A stretch of 64,000 nt of DNA from CBDANO01 sp965197665. Its GTDB lineage: Bacteria > Chloroflexota > Dehalococcoidia > Lucifugimonadales > UBA3495. Positions 53,913 to 62,218 of the stretch are shown in pieces. The translations under genes were made by a program, and so were the position numbers. The stretch's first letter is position 1, and every line of letters begins with the position of its first letter. The stretch lies in contig CBDANO010000005.1 of the NCBI GenBank assembly GCA_965197665.1, forward strand, positions 1,178,001 through 1,242,000. The letters run 5' to 3'. The notes below the pieces were generated by a model. That model was not told the DNA's origin, ran no database searches, and was given only the letters and a program-made list of their open reading frames with translations.

Positions 53913-54914
53913 ATGGCAATTGACTCCACTTCCCAACAGGTCTACGACGAGGCTACGGTCATCGACGCCCTGAACGTTAGCAACTGGAAGAGCCCGGCGG
54001 TTTACCAAAGCCTCAAACAGGGGGGCGTAACTGCCATCAACGCCACCATCACTGTGTGGGAAGGCTACCAGGAAACAATGGACAACATCGCGGCTTGGCT
54101 GCGCCGGTTCCAGGAATACAGTGATTCCATCGTCCAAGCAAAGACTGTGGACGATATCCTGGCCGCCAAACGAGAGGGCAAGACCGGGGTGATTCTGGGG
54201 TGGCAAAATGCCTCGCCCATCGGCAACGACTTGGACCGCTTGGCCCTGTTCCACGCTCTCGGAGTAAGGATAGTCCAGATTACTTACAACGAGCGGAACC
54301 TGCTGGGCAACGGGTGCTACGAAAGGACCGACGAAGGGTTGAGCAGCTTCGGGGTAGACGCGGTCAAGGAGATAAACCGGCTGGGAATCTTGGTGGACCT
54401 GTCCCACGTGGGTGACCGCACGACCCTGGACGCCATCGAAGTTTCGGACGGCCCTGTCTCGTTCACCCACGCCAACGCCCGGTCCCACTTCAATCATCCG
54501 CGTAACAAGAGCGACGACGCCCTCCGCTTGCTGGCGGAAAAGGGCGGCGTAGTCGGCGCCAACGCCTTTCCTTCGTTCATGCCCAAGGGCTACGATTCCA
54601 CCTTGGAAGATTACGTCGACTCCATAGAAGACCTGGTACACCGGGTAGGGATCGATCACGTGGGCATTGGGACCGACTTTACTCAAGACCAATCGCAAGA
54701 GTTCTTCGATTGGATATTCGCCCAGCAAGGCACCAAATACCGGCCGATAGCCGCCGAATTTCCCGCGTCCTTGGGGCATCCGAAAGACTTGGAGACGCCG
54801 GACAAATTCCCCAACGTGGCCAAAGTCCTGCTTGCCCGGGGATATAAAGCCGAGGATGCGGCCAAGATACTCGGAGGCAACTGGTTGAGGCTGTTCAAAG
54901 AGGTATGGAGATAG
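53913..54914 (+). CDS. membrane dipeptidase (peptidase M19) family, atypical metal site
   Basis: The 333-residue protein has the M19 barrel pattern, including FHALGVRIVQITYNERN, LVDLSHVGDRTTLDAIE, FTHANARS and DHVGIGTDF. These keep three expected metal or active-site residues (two His and an Asp). The N-terminal HxD metal motif of classical renal dipeptidase is missing (VIDALNVSNW), and the bridging Glu is replaced where LGWQNASPIG stands. The protein may therefore bind one metal or act on a different amide. It follows the amidase by 34 bases and has TGGAGG upstream. Confidence 0.85.
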   Translation: MAIDSTSQQVYDEATVIDALNVSNWKSPAVYQSLKQGGVTAINATITVWEGYQETMDNIAAWLRRFQEYSDSIVQAKTVDDILAAKREGKTGVILGWQNASPIGNDLDRLALFHALGVRIVQITYNERNLLGNGCYERTDEGLSSFGVDAVKEINRLGILVDLSHVGDRTTLDAIEVSDGPVSFTHANARSHFNHPRNKSDDALRLLAEKGGVVGANAFPSFMPKGYDSTLEDYVDSIEDLVHRVGIDHVGIGTDFTQDQSQEFFDWIFAQQGTKYRPIAAEFPASLGHPKDLETPDKFPNVAKVLLARGYKAEDAAKILGGNWLRLFKEVWR

Positions 54915-55032
54915 TAGATGCCAGCCTCTATTGCTTTCTCTATCGACGCCTCGATGATAAGATGGCTCGAAGTCCAACTATAGAATATTTGGCCGGGGCC
55001 GGGTACGCCCCACTCCTACGGAGGTAGCCTCG

Positions 55033-56157
55033 ATGGCGAATAACGGGTTCAAAGTCCTCGATAGCGACATGCATCTTCTCGAGCCGGTAGACCTGTGGGA
55101 GAAGTATTTGGACCCCCAGTTCAAAGACCGGGCCCCCAAGGGTCTGCGGCGAACGCCGCTGGACCTGGGGCTGGAGGTACAAGGGAGCATTGGTCCGAAT
55201 TTTCAAGCAGGGTCGCAAACCTGGCTGGAAGAGGCCCACGCTCGACTGATGCCCAATTACGTGGAGGAAGCCGAGAGGGGCTTCGACGCCGTGGCCCAGT
55301 TGAAGGCTATGGACAAAGAAGGGATCGACGCCACCGTCCTCTATCCCTCACGAGGGCTGTACGCTAACAGCTTCGAAGACATAGACCCGGATTTTTCTCT
55401 GGCCATCGCCCAAGCCTACAACAACTGGTTGGCCGACTTCTGCAATGCTGGACAACCCGCCAGAATGTTCGGCGCCGCCATGGTGCCGATTCAGGACGTA
55501 GAGGCGTCGGTGAAGGAGGCCCGCCGGGCCGTGACCGAGTTGGGCTTCAAGTCCGTGTTCATCCGTCCCAACCCGCCCCGACCCGGCGTCTACTACCACC
55601 ATCGCAGCTTCGACCCCCTGTGGGCCGAGATCGAGCGGCTGGGGGCGGCTTTGGGTTTCCACGAGGGGACTTCCTCCTACATGCCGACCGTAGGGACGGA
55701 CCGTTTCGGCAACGATGAGTTTTCCCTCCAGCACGCTTGTTCCCATCCGATGGAACAAATGCTGGCCCTTTCCGCCATGACCCTTGGAGGCGTATTGGAG
55801 CGGTTCCCGAACCTGCGAGTAGCCTTCCTGGAGGGGAACGGTTCCTGGTTGCCTTTCTGGTTGTGGCGGCTGGATGAACACTGGGAGCTAGCGGGTCGGT
55901 ACGAGAAGCCCGAACTGACCGGAAAGCCCAGCGAATACTTCTACCGTCAGTGCTACGTTTCCTTGGAATGCGACGAGGCGCCCGCCAAGCAGGCCATCGA
56001 GATCTGCGGGGATGAGTGCTTTGTCTTCTCCACTGACTTTCCCCACGTTGACGCCAAGTTCCCCAAGGCGACGGAGCAATTCCTGGAGTTGCCCATCTCC
56101 AACGAGAGCAAGCGGAAGATACTGTGGGACAACTGCGCTCGCCTGTATAACTTCTAG
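55033..56157 (+). CDS. amidohydrolase family (Amidohydro-rel) protein
   Basis: The 374-residue barrel protein starts KVLDSDMHLLEPVDLWEKYL, typical of this subgroup. It has LRVAFLEGNGSWLPFWLWRLDEH and the C-terminal VFSTDFPHVDAKFPKA with the active-site Asp. It is about 40 residues shorter than, but clearly related to, the amidohydrolase at 26413-27660. Both belong to the group containing ACMSD-like decarboxylases and hydrolases acting on carboxylated aromatic rings. GGAGGT lies eight bases before the ATG. Confidence 0.88.
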   Translation: MANNGFKVLDSDMHLLEPVDLWEKYLDPQFKDRAPKGLRRTPLDLGLEVQGSIGPNFQAGSQTWLEEAHARLMPNYVEEAERGFDAVAQLKAMDKEGIDATVLYPSRGLYANSFEDIDPDFSLAIAQAYNNWLADFCNAGQPARMFGAAMVPIQDVEASVKEARRAVTELGFKSVFIRPNPPRPGVYYHHRSFDPLWAEIERLGAALGFHEGTSSYMPTVGTDRFGNDEFSLQHACSHPMEQMLALSAMTLGGVLERFPNLRVAFLEGNGSWLPFWLWRLDEHWELAGRYEKPELTGKPSEYFYRQCYVSLECDEAPAKQAIEICGDECFVFSTDFPHVDAKFPKATEQFLELPISNESKRKILWDNCARLYNF

Positions 56158-56247
56158 CGCCATCTCCGGTGACGGCCCCCCGGGCTGAAGGGCAGTGATT
56201 CATCGAGGGGACCGGCAGGTCCTAGACCCGGCGCGGGGGGCGCGAGC

Positions 56248-56898
56248 TCAGCGGCTAGGTTCCTCTCTCAGCATGGCTCTTGCGACCCGGATAATCGAGT
56301 CTCGGTCCAAGGCGCCGGTCCACTTCTGGAAAATCTCCCCGTCGCCGCTGATGAAGATGGTCGTGGGAATAGCCTCCACCCTGTACTTGCGGACTATATT
56401 GCCGTCCTTGGTGAATCCAACAGGGTAGGTAATGCCAATGGATTGCAGCAGCTTGGTGGAGTCGAGGTAGGAGCCGTAGCCGGTATATTCCCCTATGTCG
56501 ATGCCCAGGAACTCCACTTGGTCGTGGTACTCCTCATAGAAGCCCTGAAGCTCCGGCATCTCCTGCCAGCAAGGGCCGCAGAGCCTGGCCCAGAAATTCA
56601 GTACCACCGGCTTTCCCCGGAGTTGGGACAGCCGCAACCGGTCGGCTCCCAGAACGTCCTGCCCTTGGGCAAGAGTAAAGCTGAAGTCAGGGGCTAGGTC
56701 CGTCCGGCTTGCTGGAGACGGAGACGCTACGGACGTACTTGTGGGCGGCGATGGTGTCGGCGTGTCCGAAGGCGGCGCGGCGGATTCCCGGCCCGCAGTA
56801 TCGGGCGGCGTCTTTGTCCCCGTTGACTCCGGTGCGCAGGCCGCCGTGCCAAGTAAGCACAAGCAAAGAGCGGCGCCCATCATCAGCCATTTCAACAT
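56248..56898 (-). CDS. TlpA-like thioredoxin-fold lipoprotein
   Basis: The 216-residue protein has a lipoprotein signal ending LLGTAACAPES, so Cys at about residue 21 is the lipid anchor. A Ser/Pro/Thr-rich linker (residues 22-70) follows. A redoxin domain then has the active site FWARLCGPCWQEMPELQ (CGPC), the cis-Pro region YPVGFTKDGNIVRKYRVEAIP, and a C-terminal GALDRDSIIRV. It is a membrane-anchored extracytoplasmic thiol-disulfide reductase and a natural partner for a CcdA-type protein such as the one at 46.3 kb. Confidence 0.9.
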   Translation of the reverse strand: MLKWLMMGAALCLCLLGTAACAPESTGTKTPPDTAGRESAAPPSDTPTPSPPTSTSVASPSPASRTDLAPDFSFTLAQGQDVLGADRLRLSQLRGKPVVLNFWARLCGPCWQEMPELQGFYEEYHDQVEFLGIDIGEYTGYGSYLDSTKLLQSIGITYPVGFTKDGNIVRKYRVEAIPTTIFISGDGEIFQKWTGALDRDSIIRVARAMLREEPSR

Positions 56899-56987
56899 GC
56901 CTCGATTCTAGCAGAACCGGTTGATAGCACCCACTACAGTCCAGCAGGGTCCGGCAGCGGCAAGCGACCGGTTGGACCGGGTCCCGG

Positions 56988-57476
56988 TCACCGGGACTCT
57001 CGTAGGCACTGCTCCAGCAACTCCAAAGCGGCGTTGCCAAAGGTCCACATGTTGGCTTCCCGGTCCGCTACACCGGTTTCCAGGGTTATCACTCGCTCGA
57101 CCGGGCCGGCCACCGCAATGCAAGCGTGCCCCGCCGAATCGCCGTACCGGTTGCCGGTAGGCCCGCTGGCCCCGGTCTCGCTCAAGGCCCAAGTCGTCCC
57201 CAGCGCCTCGCGTATAGTACCCGCGTTCAAGGAAGCGTAGGGCTCACTGCTGGCCCGGATGCCCGCCATGGCTTGGTCGGGTACTTGCAGCAAGCCTTCC
57301 TGAGAAGCCCGGGTATAGATAACCGCTCCGCCGACGTAAAAAGCGGAGGCTCCGGGGACCGCAACCAGGGACGCGGAAATCAAGCCGCCGCAAGCGGACT
57401 CGGATACCGCGATGGTCTGTTGGTATTCCTTGAGTAACGCGCCCACCGACGCAGCCATCGAGCTCAGATTCGCCAT
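56988..57476 (-). CDS. CinA C-terminal domain / PncC-type nicotinamide-nucleotide amidase family
   Basis: The 162-residue protein has the CinA_C fold, including AVSESACGGLISASLVAVPGA, FYVGGAVIYT, and the C-terminal SETGASGPTGNRYGDSAGHACIA. PncC enzymes deamidate NMN produced by NAD-dependent DNA ligase. The usual AESCTGG motif reads SESACGG here, so the catalytic Ser is kept but the neighbouring residues are shifted. The ATG at 57476 has GAGGAGG six bases upstream and replaces the longer GTG start 21 bases earlier. A promoter-like pair lies just ahead. Confidence 0.85.
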   Translation of the reverse strand: MANLSSMAASVGALLKEYQQTIAVSESACGGLISASLVAVPGASAFYVGGAVIYTRASQEGLLQVPDQAMAGIRASSEPYASLNAGTIREALGTTWALSETGASGPTGNRYGDSAGHACIAVAGPVERVITLETGVADREANMWTFGNAALELLEQCLRESR

Positions 57477-57497
57477 TATTTCCTCCTCAGTGACCAA

Positions 57498-57526
57498 AGC
57501 CTACTCTCACGGCATCCCAGCGTCAA
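57498..57526 (-). promoter_or_regulatory. predicted promoter for the CinA/PncC gene
   Basis: On the minus strand TTGACG (57526-57521) and TAGGCT (57503-57498) are separated by 17 bases. The -35 matches five of six positions, the -10 only three. The implied start of transcription is about 15 bases before the chosen ATG, leaving room for the strong ribosome-binding site. Confidence 0.4.
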
Positions 57527-57849
57527 CCGGGGTCCGGCCTACCCACGGGCCGCTATCGTTTTCGCGGCAGCCCTGCGCGCGCCAAGAGGAACGGTGGACG
57601 AGGGCAGTAGACTCCACGCCGCGTTCGGAATGACGACCTGGGAATGACTCCACGATTCCACCATAGAGACTGAACAGTTAGGAAGTATTGCTCCCGTAGG
57701 GCGGGACTCGTAAAATGGCCCAAGTTGGCAAGGACGGTTACAAGTTGGAAAGCCGGTGAGGCCAATCGAGCTTCTTCCCGCCCATCCCCTTCTCTGGCGC
57801 CGCCCGGGGATGCCCGTCCGATACAAGGAGAGGCCCGCGGGGTTATGCG
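57527..57849. other. divergent intergenic region
   Basis: This spacer of about 320 bases separates the minus-strand CinA gene from the plus-strand cupin lipoprotein. Only the promoter at its left end was recognised. Confidence 0.4.
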
Positions 57850-58821
57850 ATGCCGCCTTCATACTTAGGTGAGTCCGTTCCGGTACCGGGCCGGACTTGG
57901 ATCGCGTCACGGCCCAGTTGCCGCTGGTTGAGGCTCGTTGACCGGCGGCCCGTTTGGAAAGCGGCGGGTCTGTTATTGATGGTGGTGCTGCTGGCGGCCT
58001 GTGAAGAGTCTGCTACATTTACGCCTGTCGCCAGAACCGCATCCACGCCGTCGGCGCCGCCTACCGAAACGAGGCTCTCTCCAACCGTTACCCCGGCGCA
58101 GCCCGTTAGGATCATCTCCCCGGGTGACAGCGGCGAATCGATGGGAGAATCGGTCCTTGGCGGGACTTCTCAGACGTTCCTCTTAAGCCAGCAAATCATT
58201 GGCGAATTACCGGAGGGCGACTTGGTATGGGCGGCCCACGAAGTCGACCTTACCCCCGGCCAGGGGGTGGAGCACTCCCATGAATTCGCTTTCATATATG
58301 CCTTGACCGACTCACATCTATTGTCGAGCGCTTCGGAGTCATGGCAGTTGCTGCCCGGCGCGGGCGTAGCCGTCGACTCCGACATAACCCACCGTCACGG
58401 CACACAGGAGAACGAGTCAACCTACTTGGAGATCAGGCTCGCTGCCGCCGGGGAGGACCCTCCGGAACTTCCCCCGGAAAACCGGCTGGTCTTCGAAAGC
58501 GGACCCCTGCGAGGCGCTCCGTCATCACCGCTGGCCGCTTTCGCACTGTCGAGAATGCCGCCGGGAAGCCGGACCAGCATACATGCTCACCCCGGCCCCG
58601 AATTCATCTACCAACTCACCGGTGAAATAGAGTACGAAAACTCCATAATCGGCGTGAGAAGAATGGGGCCGGGAGACGTTGCTGGGGCCCCCTCGGAAAC
58701 CGCGGTCCAGAAACGGAACCCCTTTCGGGAAGACGCCGTATTCTTATCGTGGTTCCTGCTGGACCCCGCCCTGCCCTTTGCGTCGCGGGCCCGGTTCGAG
58801 CCGGGTGGCGCCGAGAAATAG
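57850..58821 (+). CDS. cupin-domain lipoprotein
   Basis: The 323-residue protein has a hydrophobic segment followed by a lipobox (LLLMVVLLAACEES), so mature protein begins at Cys of about residue 51. A Thr/Pro-rich linker is followed by two cupin-like beta-barrels. The first has EHSHEFAFIYAL and ITHRHGTQENE; the second has RTSIHAHPGPEFIYQLTGE, a good metal-binding cupin motif 1. The upstream ~26 residues look untypical for a signal peptide. A TTG at 57928 (LRLVDRRPVW) would give a normal signal and may be the true start. The ligand is unknown. Confidence 0.75.
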   Translation: MPPSYLGESVPVPGRTWIASRPSCRWLRLVDRRPVWKAAGLLLMVVLLAACEESATFTPVARTASTPSAPPTETRLSPTVTPAQPVRIISPGDSGESMGESVLGGTSQTFLLSQQIIGELPEGDLVWAAHEVDLTPGQGVEHSHEFAFIYALTDSHLLSSASESWQLLPGAGVAVDSDITHRHGTQENESTYLEIRLAAAGEDPPELPPENRLVFESGPLRGAPSSPLAAFALSRMPPGSRTSIHAHPGPEFIYQLTGEIEYENSIIGVRRMGPGDVAGAPSETAVQKRNPFREDAVFLSWFLLDPALPFASRARFEPGGAEK

Positions 58822-58893
58822 GACCCCGGCGCAATAATCCGGGGCGCATGCCGGCGCCGAGGCAGGTTGTGAAGGCGTCCATCCCCGCGTACA

Positions 58894-59823
58894 ATGCCGC
58901 TAGCCGATTTTCCCGGCCAATTTATGATTAGACACTTGACGGACACGCGGGAGCTGACCCGCCAGTGGATGGAAGAAGCGCTGTTTCCCCTCAGCGACTC
59001 ATTACGAGAGGACCTGGGGACGAGGCCGCTGGAGCACCGGTCGCTTTACTGCTTGTTCTATGAGCCAAGCTTTCTTACCCGCACCTCCTTCGAGAGGGCC
59101 ATATCCTTATTGGGCGGGCACGTCCAGTTCACCGAGGACGCCTCCCAGTTCTTCCCGGTGCGGGCCGGGTCTAACATCGAGGACACTATCAAGTTCCTTG
59201 CCAGCCTGCACTTCGACGCCGCGGTCGTGCGCAGCAGCGCGGCCGGGGCGGTGACAGCCGCCGCCGCCGCCGACGTGATCCCGGTCATCAGCGGGGGCAG
59301 CGACCTAGACCACCCCACCCAGGCATTGCTGGACGTGTATACCCTGCGGAGGGAACTGGGAAGGGTCGATGGACTCAAGATAGGCGTGGTTGGCAGGGTG
59401 GACCATCGCAACGTGAACGCTTTGCTGATGGCGCTGGCCAAGTACCGCCAAGTAGAAGTCGTCCTTTTCCCCTTCTCCGGCGGAGCGGCGCCCGAGGTGC
59501 TGGACTATTGCAACTCATCGAGCATGACTCTCAACGTGGAGTCGTCCATCGCGGGTACCGCCCACAGTTTCGACGCTATCTACCTGAATGGGGCGGAAAC
59601 GGCGGCCCACGCCCAACTCGTTGCGGCGCACAACCTGGCAAAAACCAAGGTGGATGAGGCCCTGCTTCAAGAACTGAGGCCGAACTGCGTCATCATGGAC
59701 CCCATGCAGCGGACGGAGCCGTTGATCTCCAACAGCTCAGACACCAGGTGGGCCGGCTACCGGCAGGCGGAGAACGGGCTGTTCGTCAGGATGGCGGTCC
59801 TGAAGCACATCTTGACGAGTTGA
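58894..59823 (+). CDS. aspartate/ornithine carbamoyltransferase superfamily protein, remodelled active site
   Basis: The 309-residue protein has the carbamoyltransferase fold. HPTQALLDVYTL (His 140, Gln 143) and RAGSNIEDTIKFL match the aspartate carbamoyltransferase pattern. The carbamoyl-phosphate loop, usually STRTR, reads YEPSFLTRTSFE, so Thr and the key Arg are Phe and Leu. The aspartate-binding RVQ stretch reads YLNGAETAA, and HPLPR is MDPMQR. It thus lacks residues needed for either classical reaction and may act on another substrate or be regulatory. No other pyrimidine gene is nearby. An in-frame ATG at 58924 is an alternative start; neither has a clear Shine-Dalgarno. Confidence 0.8.
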   Translation: MPLADFPGQFMIRHLTDTRELTRQWMEEALFPLSDSLREDLGTRPLEHRSLYCLFYEPSFLTRTSFERAISLLGGHVQFTEDASQFFPVRAGSNIEDTIKFLASLHFDAAVVRSSAAGAVTAAAAADVIPVISGGSDLDHPTQALLDVYTLRRELGRVDGLKIGVVGRVDHRNVNALLMALAKYRQVEVVLFPFSGGAAPEVLDYCNSSSMTLNVESSIAGTAHSFDAIYLNGAETAAHAQLVAAHNLAKTKVDEALLQELRPNCVIMDPMQRTEPLISNSSDTRWAGYRQAENGLFVRMAVLKHILTS

Positions 59824-59863
59824 CCCCACGCAATTTTCTTAACGGCCCTAGCTCTCCAGGCTA

Positions 59864-61123
59864 TCAGAGACTATCAGGGTCCATCAGTTGGGCCCAGCGG
59901 CGATAGAAGGCCCTGTGGTTGCTTTCGCTAATTTTGAAATCGCTGGCCCACGCCCCAAGCTCTTGATTGAACCCGTCGTGCCCCAGCCCCATACGCATGT
60001 TCAACCGGTTGCGCCGGGCCACCACCCCTCTGGCGGTCTGGGTACATCCCTGCCAGTTGTCCATGTCGTCCTGCTCGTAGGTGCCGGAGGCGGAAAAGCT
60101 GCGTAAGCTGGCAAGCCGCATGGCCGCTTTTACTTCAGCGGGGGCGGCGGCGTCCACGTAGGCCCATACCCAGATTTCGGTCTTGCCGGGCCCTTTGGGG
60201 TGCCAAACGCGAAAAGTGTGGGCCGGGGCCCGGTTCAACGAGAAATTGGGGAAGGCGGTGCCGAAGATAGGGTACACTTTATTGAAGCGCGGGCCGAGGC
60301 GCCGTTCCATTTCCGGCCGGATTTCTTCCTCGTAGGCTTGTATTTCCGGGATGGGCGGGTTTGCGTTATCCTGCGGCCCTATCGTCACCACGCCGTGGCC
60401 GTTCCTTGGGGACACGATGCTGCCGGTCCAATTTCGCCGGGCTGCCCGGTCTGACCCGTAACCGGTCAACATGGCGGACAGATGGCTCCAAGCCGCGTGG
60501 TAAATGTCTCCGACGAAGTTCTCCGCAGGAAACTTCCAGTTGCACGGCACCACCCACTTGTGGGGCGCGCCTATTACTTCCACGCCTCCTTCCCTTCGGT
60601 CGACGAAAGCGTCCAAATACCAGGTCATCTCTCCCAGGTATTGGTCGAGGGGCGGCGTCGCCGAGTCGAAGGTTGCAAAGACCAGCCCCTTGTAGCTGGC
60701 CAGTTGGGCTACCGGTACCAGGCCCCACTCCTTGGTATCCAACTCGTTGTAGTAGGCGTCTTGCAAATTGGGCACGGCCTTCAAACCCCCGTCGCTGCCG
60801 TAGGCCCAGCCGTGATAGGCGCATATGAAGGCCGCGGCGTTGCCGGTGTCAGCCCGGCACAACCGGTTGCCGCGGTGCCGGCACACGTTCAAGAAAGCGT
60901 TGACTTTGCCCTTGCCGTCCCGGACCACCAGCACCGGGTCTTCGCCCATGTAGGTGGTCATAAAATCGCCGGGGTTAGGAATCTGGCTTTCGTGGCAAAG
61001 AAAGAGCCAGCATCGAGCGAATATCTGCTCCAGTTCCTGACGGTAGATGTCTTGCTCGTAGAAGACACGTTGGCTAACCAAGCCGTTATCGGCATCCACC
61101 AAGCCCTTGACATCCGCAACCAT
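59864..61123 (-). CDS. aromatic ring-hydroxylating dioxygenase alpha subunit (Rieske)
   Basis: The 419-residue oxygenase subunit has the Rieske cluster motif in CRHRGNRLC and ICAYHGW (Cys81, His83, Cys101, His104) and the mononuclear iron site in NFVGDIYHAAWSH (D-x2-H-x4-H). A C-terminal Asp-containing helix completes the family layout. These enzymes dihydroxylate or demethylate aromatic or quaternary amine substrates with a separate reductase. No reductase or beta subunit lies beside it, though the SnoaL-like protein at 50.2 kb could be a distant small subunit. GAGGAGG precedes the ATG. Confidence 0.92.
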   Translation of the reverse strand: MVADVKGLVDADNGLVSQRVFYEQDIYRQELEQIFARCWLFLCHESQIPNPGDFMTTYMGEDPVLVVRDGKGKVNAFLNVCRHRGNRLCRADTGNAAAFICAYHGWAYGSDGGLKAVPNLQDAYYNELDTKEWGLVPVAQLASYKGLVFATFDSATPPLDQYLGEMTWYLDAFVDRREGGVEVIGAPHKWVVPCNWKFPAENFVGDIYHAAWSHLSAMLTGYGSDRAARRNWTGSIVSPRNGHGVVTIGPQDNANPPIPEIQAYEEEIRPEMERRLGPRFNKVYPIFGTAFPNFSLNRAPAHTFRVWHPKGPGKTEIWVWAYVDAAAPAEVKAAMRLASLRSFSASGTYEQDDMDNWQGCTQTARGVVARRNRLNMRMGLGHDGFNQELGAWASDFKISESNHRAFYRRWAQLMDPDSL

Positions 61124-61210
61124 GGAGCGCCTCCTCAGAATTTAGACGCCGGCCCCTCGTTCCCTTAATGAGTGTTTCAAAAGCCCCTTCTCCCTAGGGA
61201 GAATGATCGA

Positions 61211-62140
61211 TCAGGCCGCGCCGGACTCTACTTTGGCTTGATGAAGGGCTTGGTCCACTATGTCCACGCCTACCGTTTCGCTCCAAGCAGCCAGCAACCT
61301 TTGGCTGATCGGCCCGGGTATCTCCCCCTCTATGGGCCGGTTGTCGATGAGGGACACGGGCAATACGCAGTAGACGGTGTTGGCCAAGAAGGCCTCGTCG
61401 GCGGTGTAGGCGTCATAGGGCTGAAGGTCTTCTTCCGACGTGGGGATGCCCAGCTTCTGGGCCAACTCCAGCACGTCCATCCGGGCGACTCCCTGGAGGA
61501 TGGCGCGGTCGGTGGGCGTCCGCAGCACGCCGTCAGTCACGATGAAGAAGTTGCCTACCGTGTTCTCGGTGAGGTTCCCGTCGAGGTCCAGGAGCACCGC
61601 GTGAGCGTCCGGGTCTACGTCGGCCGCTTCCAGGTCGGCCAAAGCAAAGTTCATGCGGCTGTAGTGTTTGAGCTTGGGCTCCAGGGACTCGGGAGAATAG
61701 CTCCGGGTCCGAGGGAACACAACGTGGCCGCCGGTCTGGTACTCATGAGCGTAGGGCCCGAAGGCAACGGGTATCACCGAAATACACACCTTGGCCGGGG
61801 CGCTCCCGGCTCTGGTTCCATAGGACTCGGCGTAACCGCGGACCACGGTGTGCCACACCATGAAATCGCCGCCGGGGGGCCGCAGGTGGGCGTTCCGTTC
61901 AATAACCTCGTAGGTTTTCTCCTCCATTTCATCCTTGGTCAAGCCCGGGTCGATGCGGGCGAACTTCATTGAGCGGTACAGGCGGTCCAAGTGCTCCTTC
62001 TGTCGGTGGACCTTGCCGTCGAAGGTCCGTGACACGTCGTAGACCGTATCGCCCCGCATAAAGGCCTTGTTCGCGATGTGGATGGTGCATTCTTCGTCGG
62101 AAACGAAGTCGCCGTTGAAATAGGAAATACGCTCGCTCAT
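61211..62140 (-). CDS. class IV aminotransferase (BCAT/D-amino-acid type)
   Basis: The 309-residue PLP enzyme has the class IV features: FMRGDTVYDVSRTFDGK, RQKEHLDRLYRSM, the Lys in PKLKHYSRMNFALADLEA that should form the PLP aldimine, and LTENTVGNFFIVTDG followed by DRAILQGVARMDVLELA. The family includes branched-chain and D-amino-acid aminotransferases and aminodeoxychorismate lyase; the substrate is undecided. It lies between the Rieske oxygenase and the ThDP enzyme on the same strand and has AAGGAGAGG immediately before its ATG. Confidence 0.92.
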   Translation of the reverse strand: MSERISYFNGDFVSDEECTIHIANKAFMRGDTVYDVSRTFDGKVHRQKEHLDRLYRSMKFARIDPGLTKDEMEEKTYEVIERNAHLRPPGGDFMVWHTVVRGYAESYGTRAGSAPAKVCISVIPVAFGPYAHEYQTGGHVVFPRTRSYSPESLEPKLKHYSRMNFALADLEAADVDPDAHAVLLDLDGNLTENTVGNFFIVTDGVLRTPTDRAILQGVARMDVLELAQKLGIPTSEEDLQPYDAYTADEAFLANTVYCVLPVSLIDNRPIEGEIPGPISQRLLAAWSETVGVDIVDQALHQAKVESGAA

Positions 62141-62218
62141 CTCTCCTCTCCTTTCTTGATCGACTCCTATAGTCTCGGAATAGTCACGCCATACGCCGTT
62201 GAATCAATCCGGTTGCGG

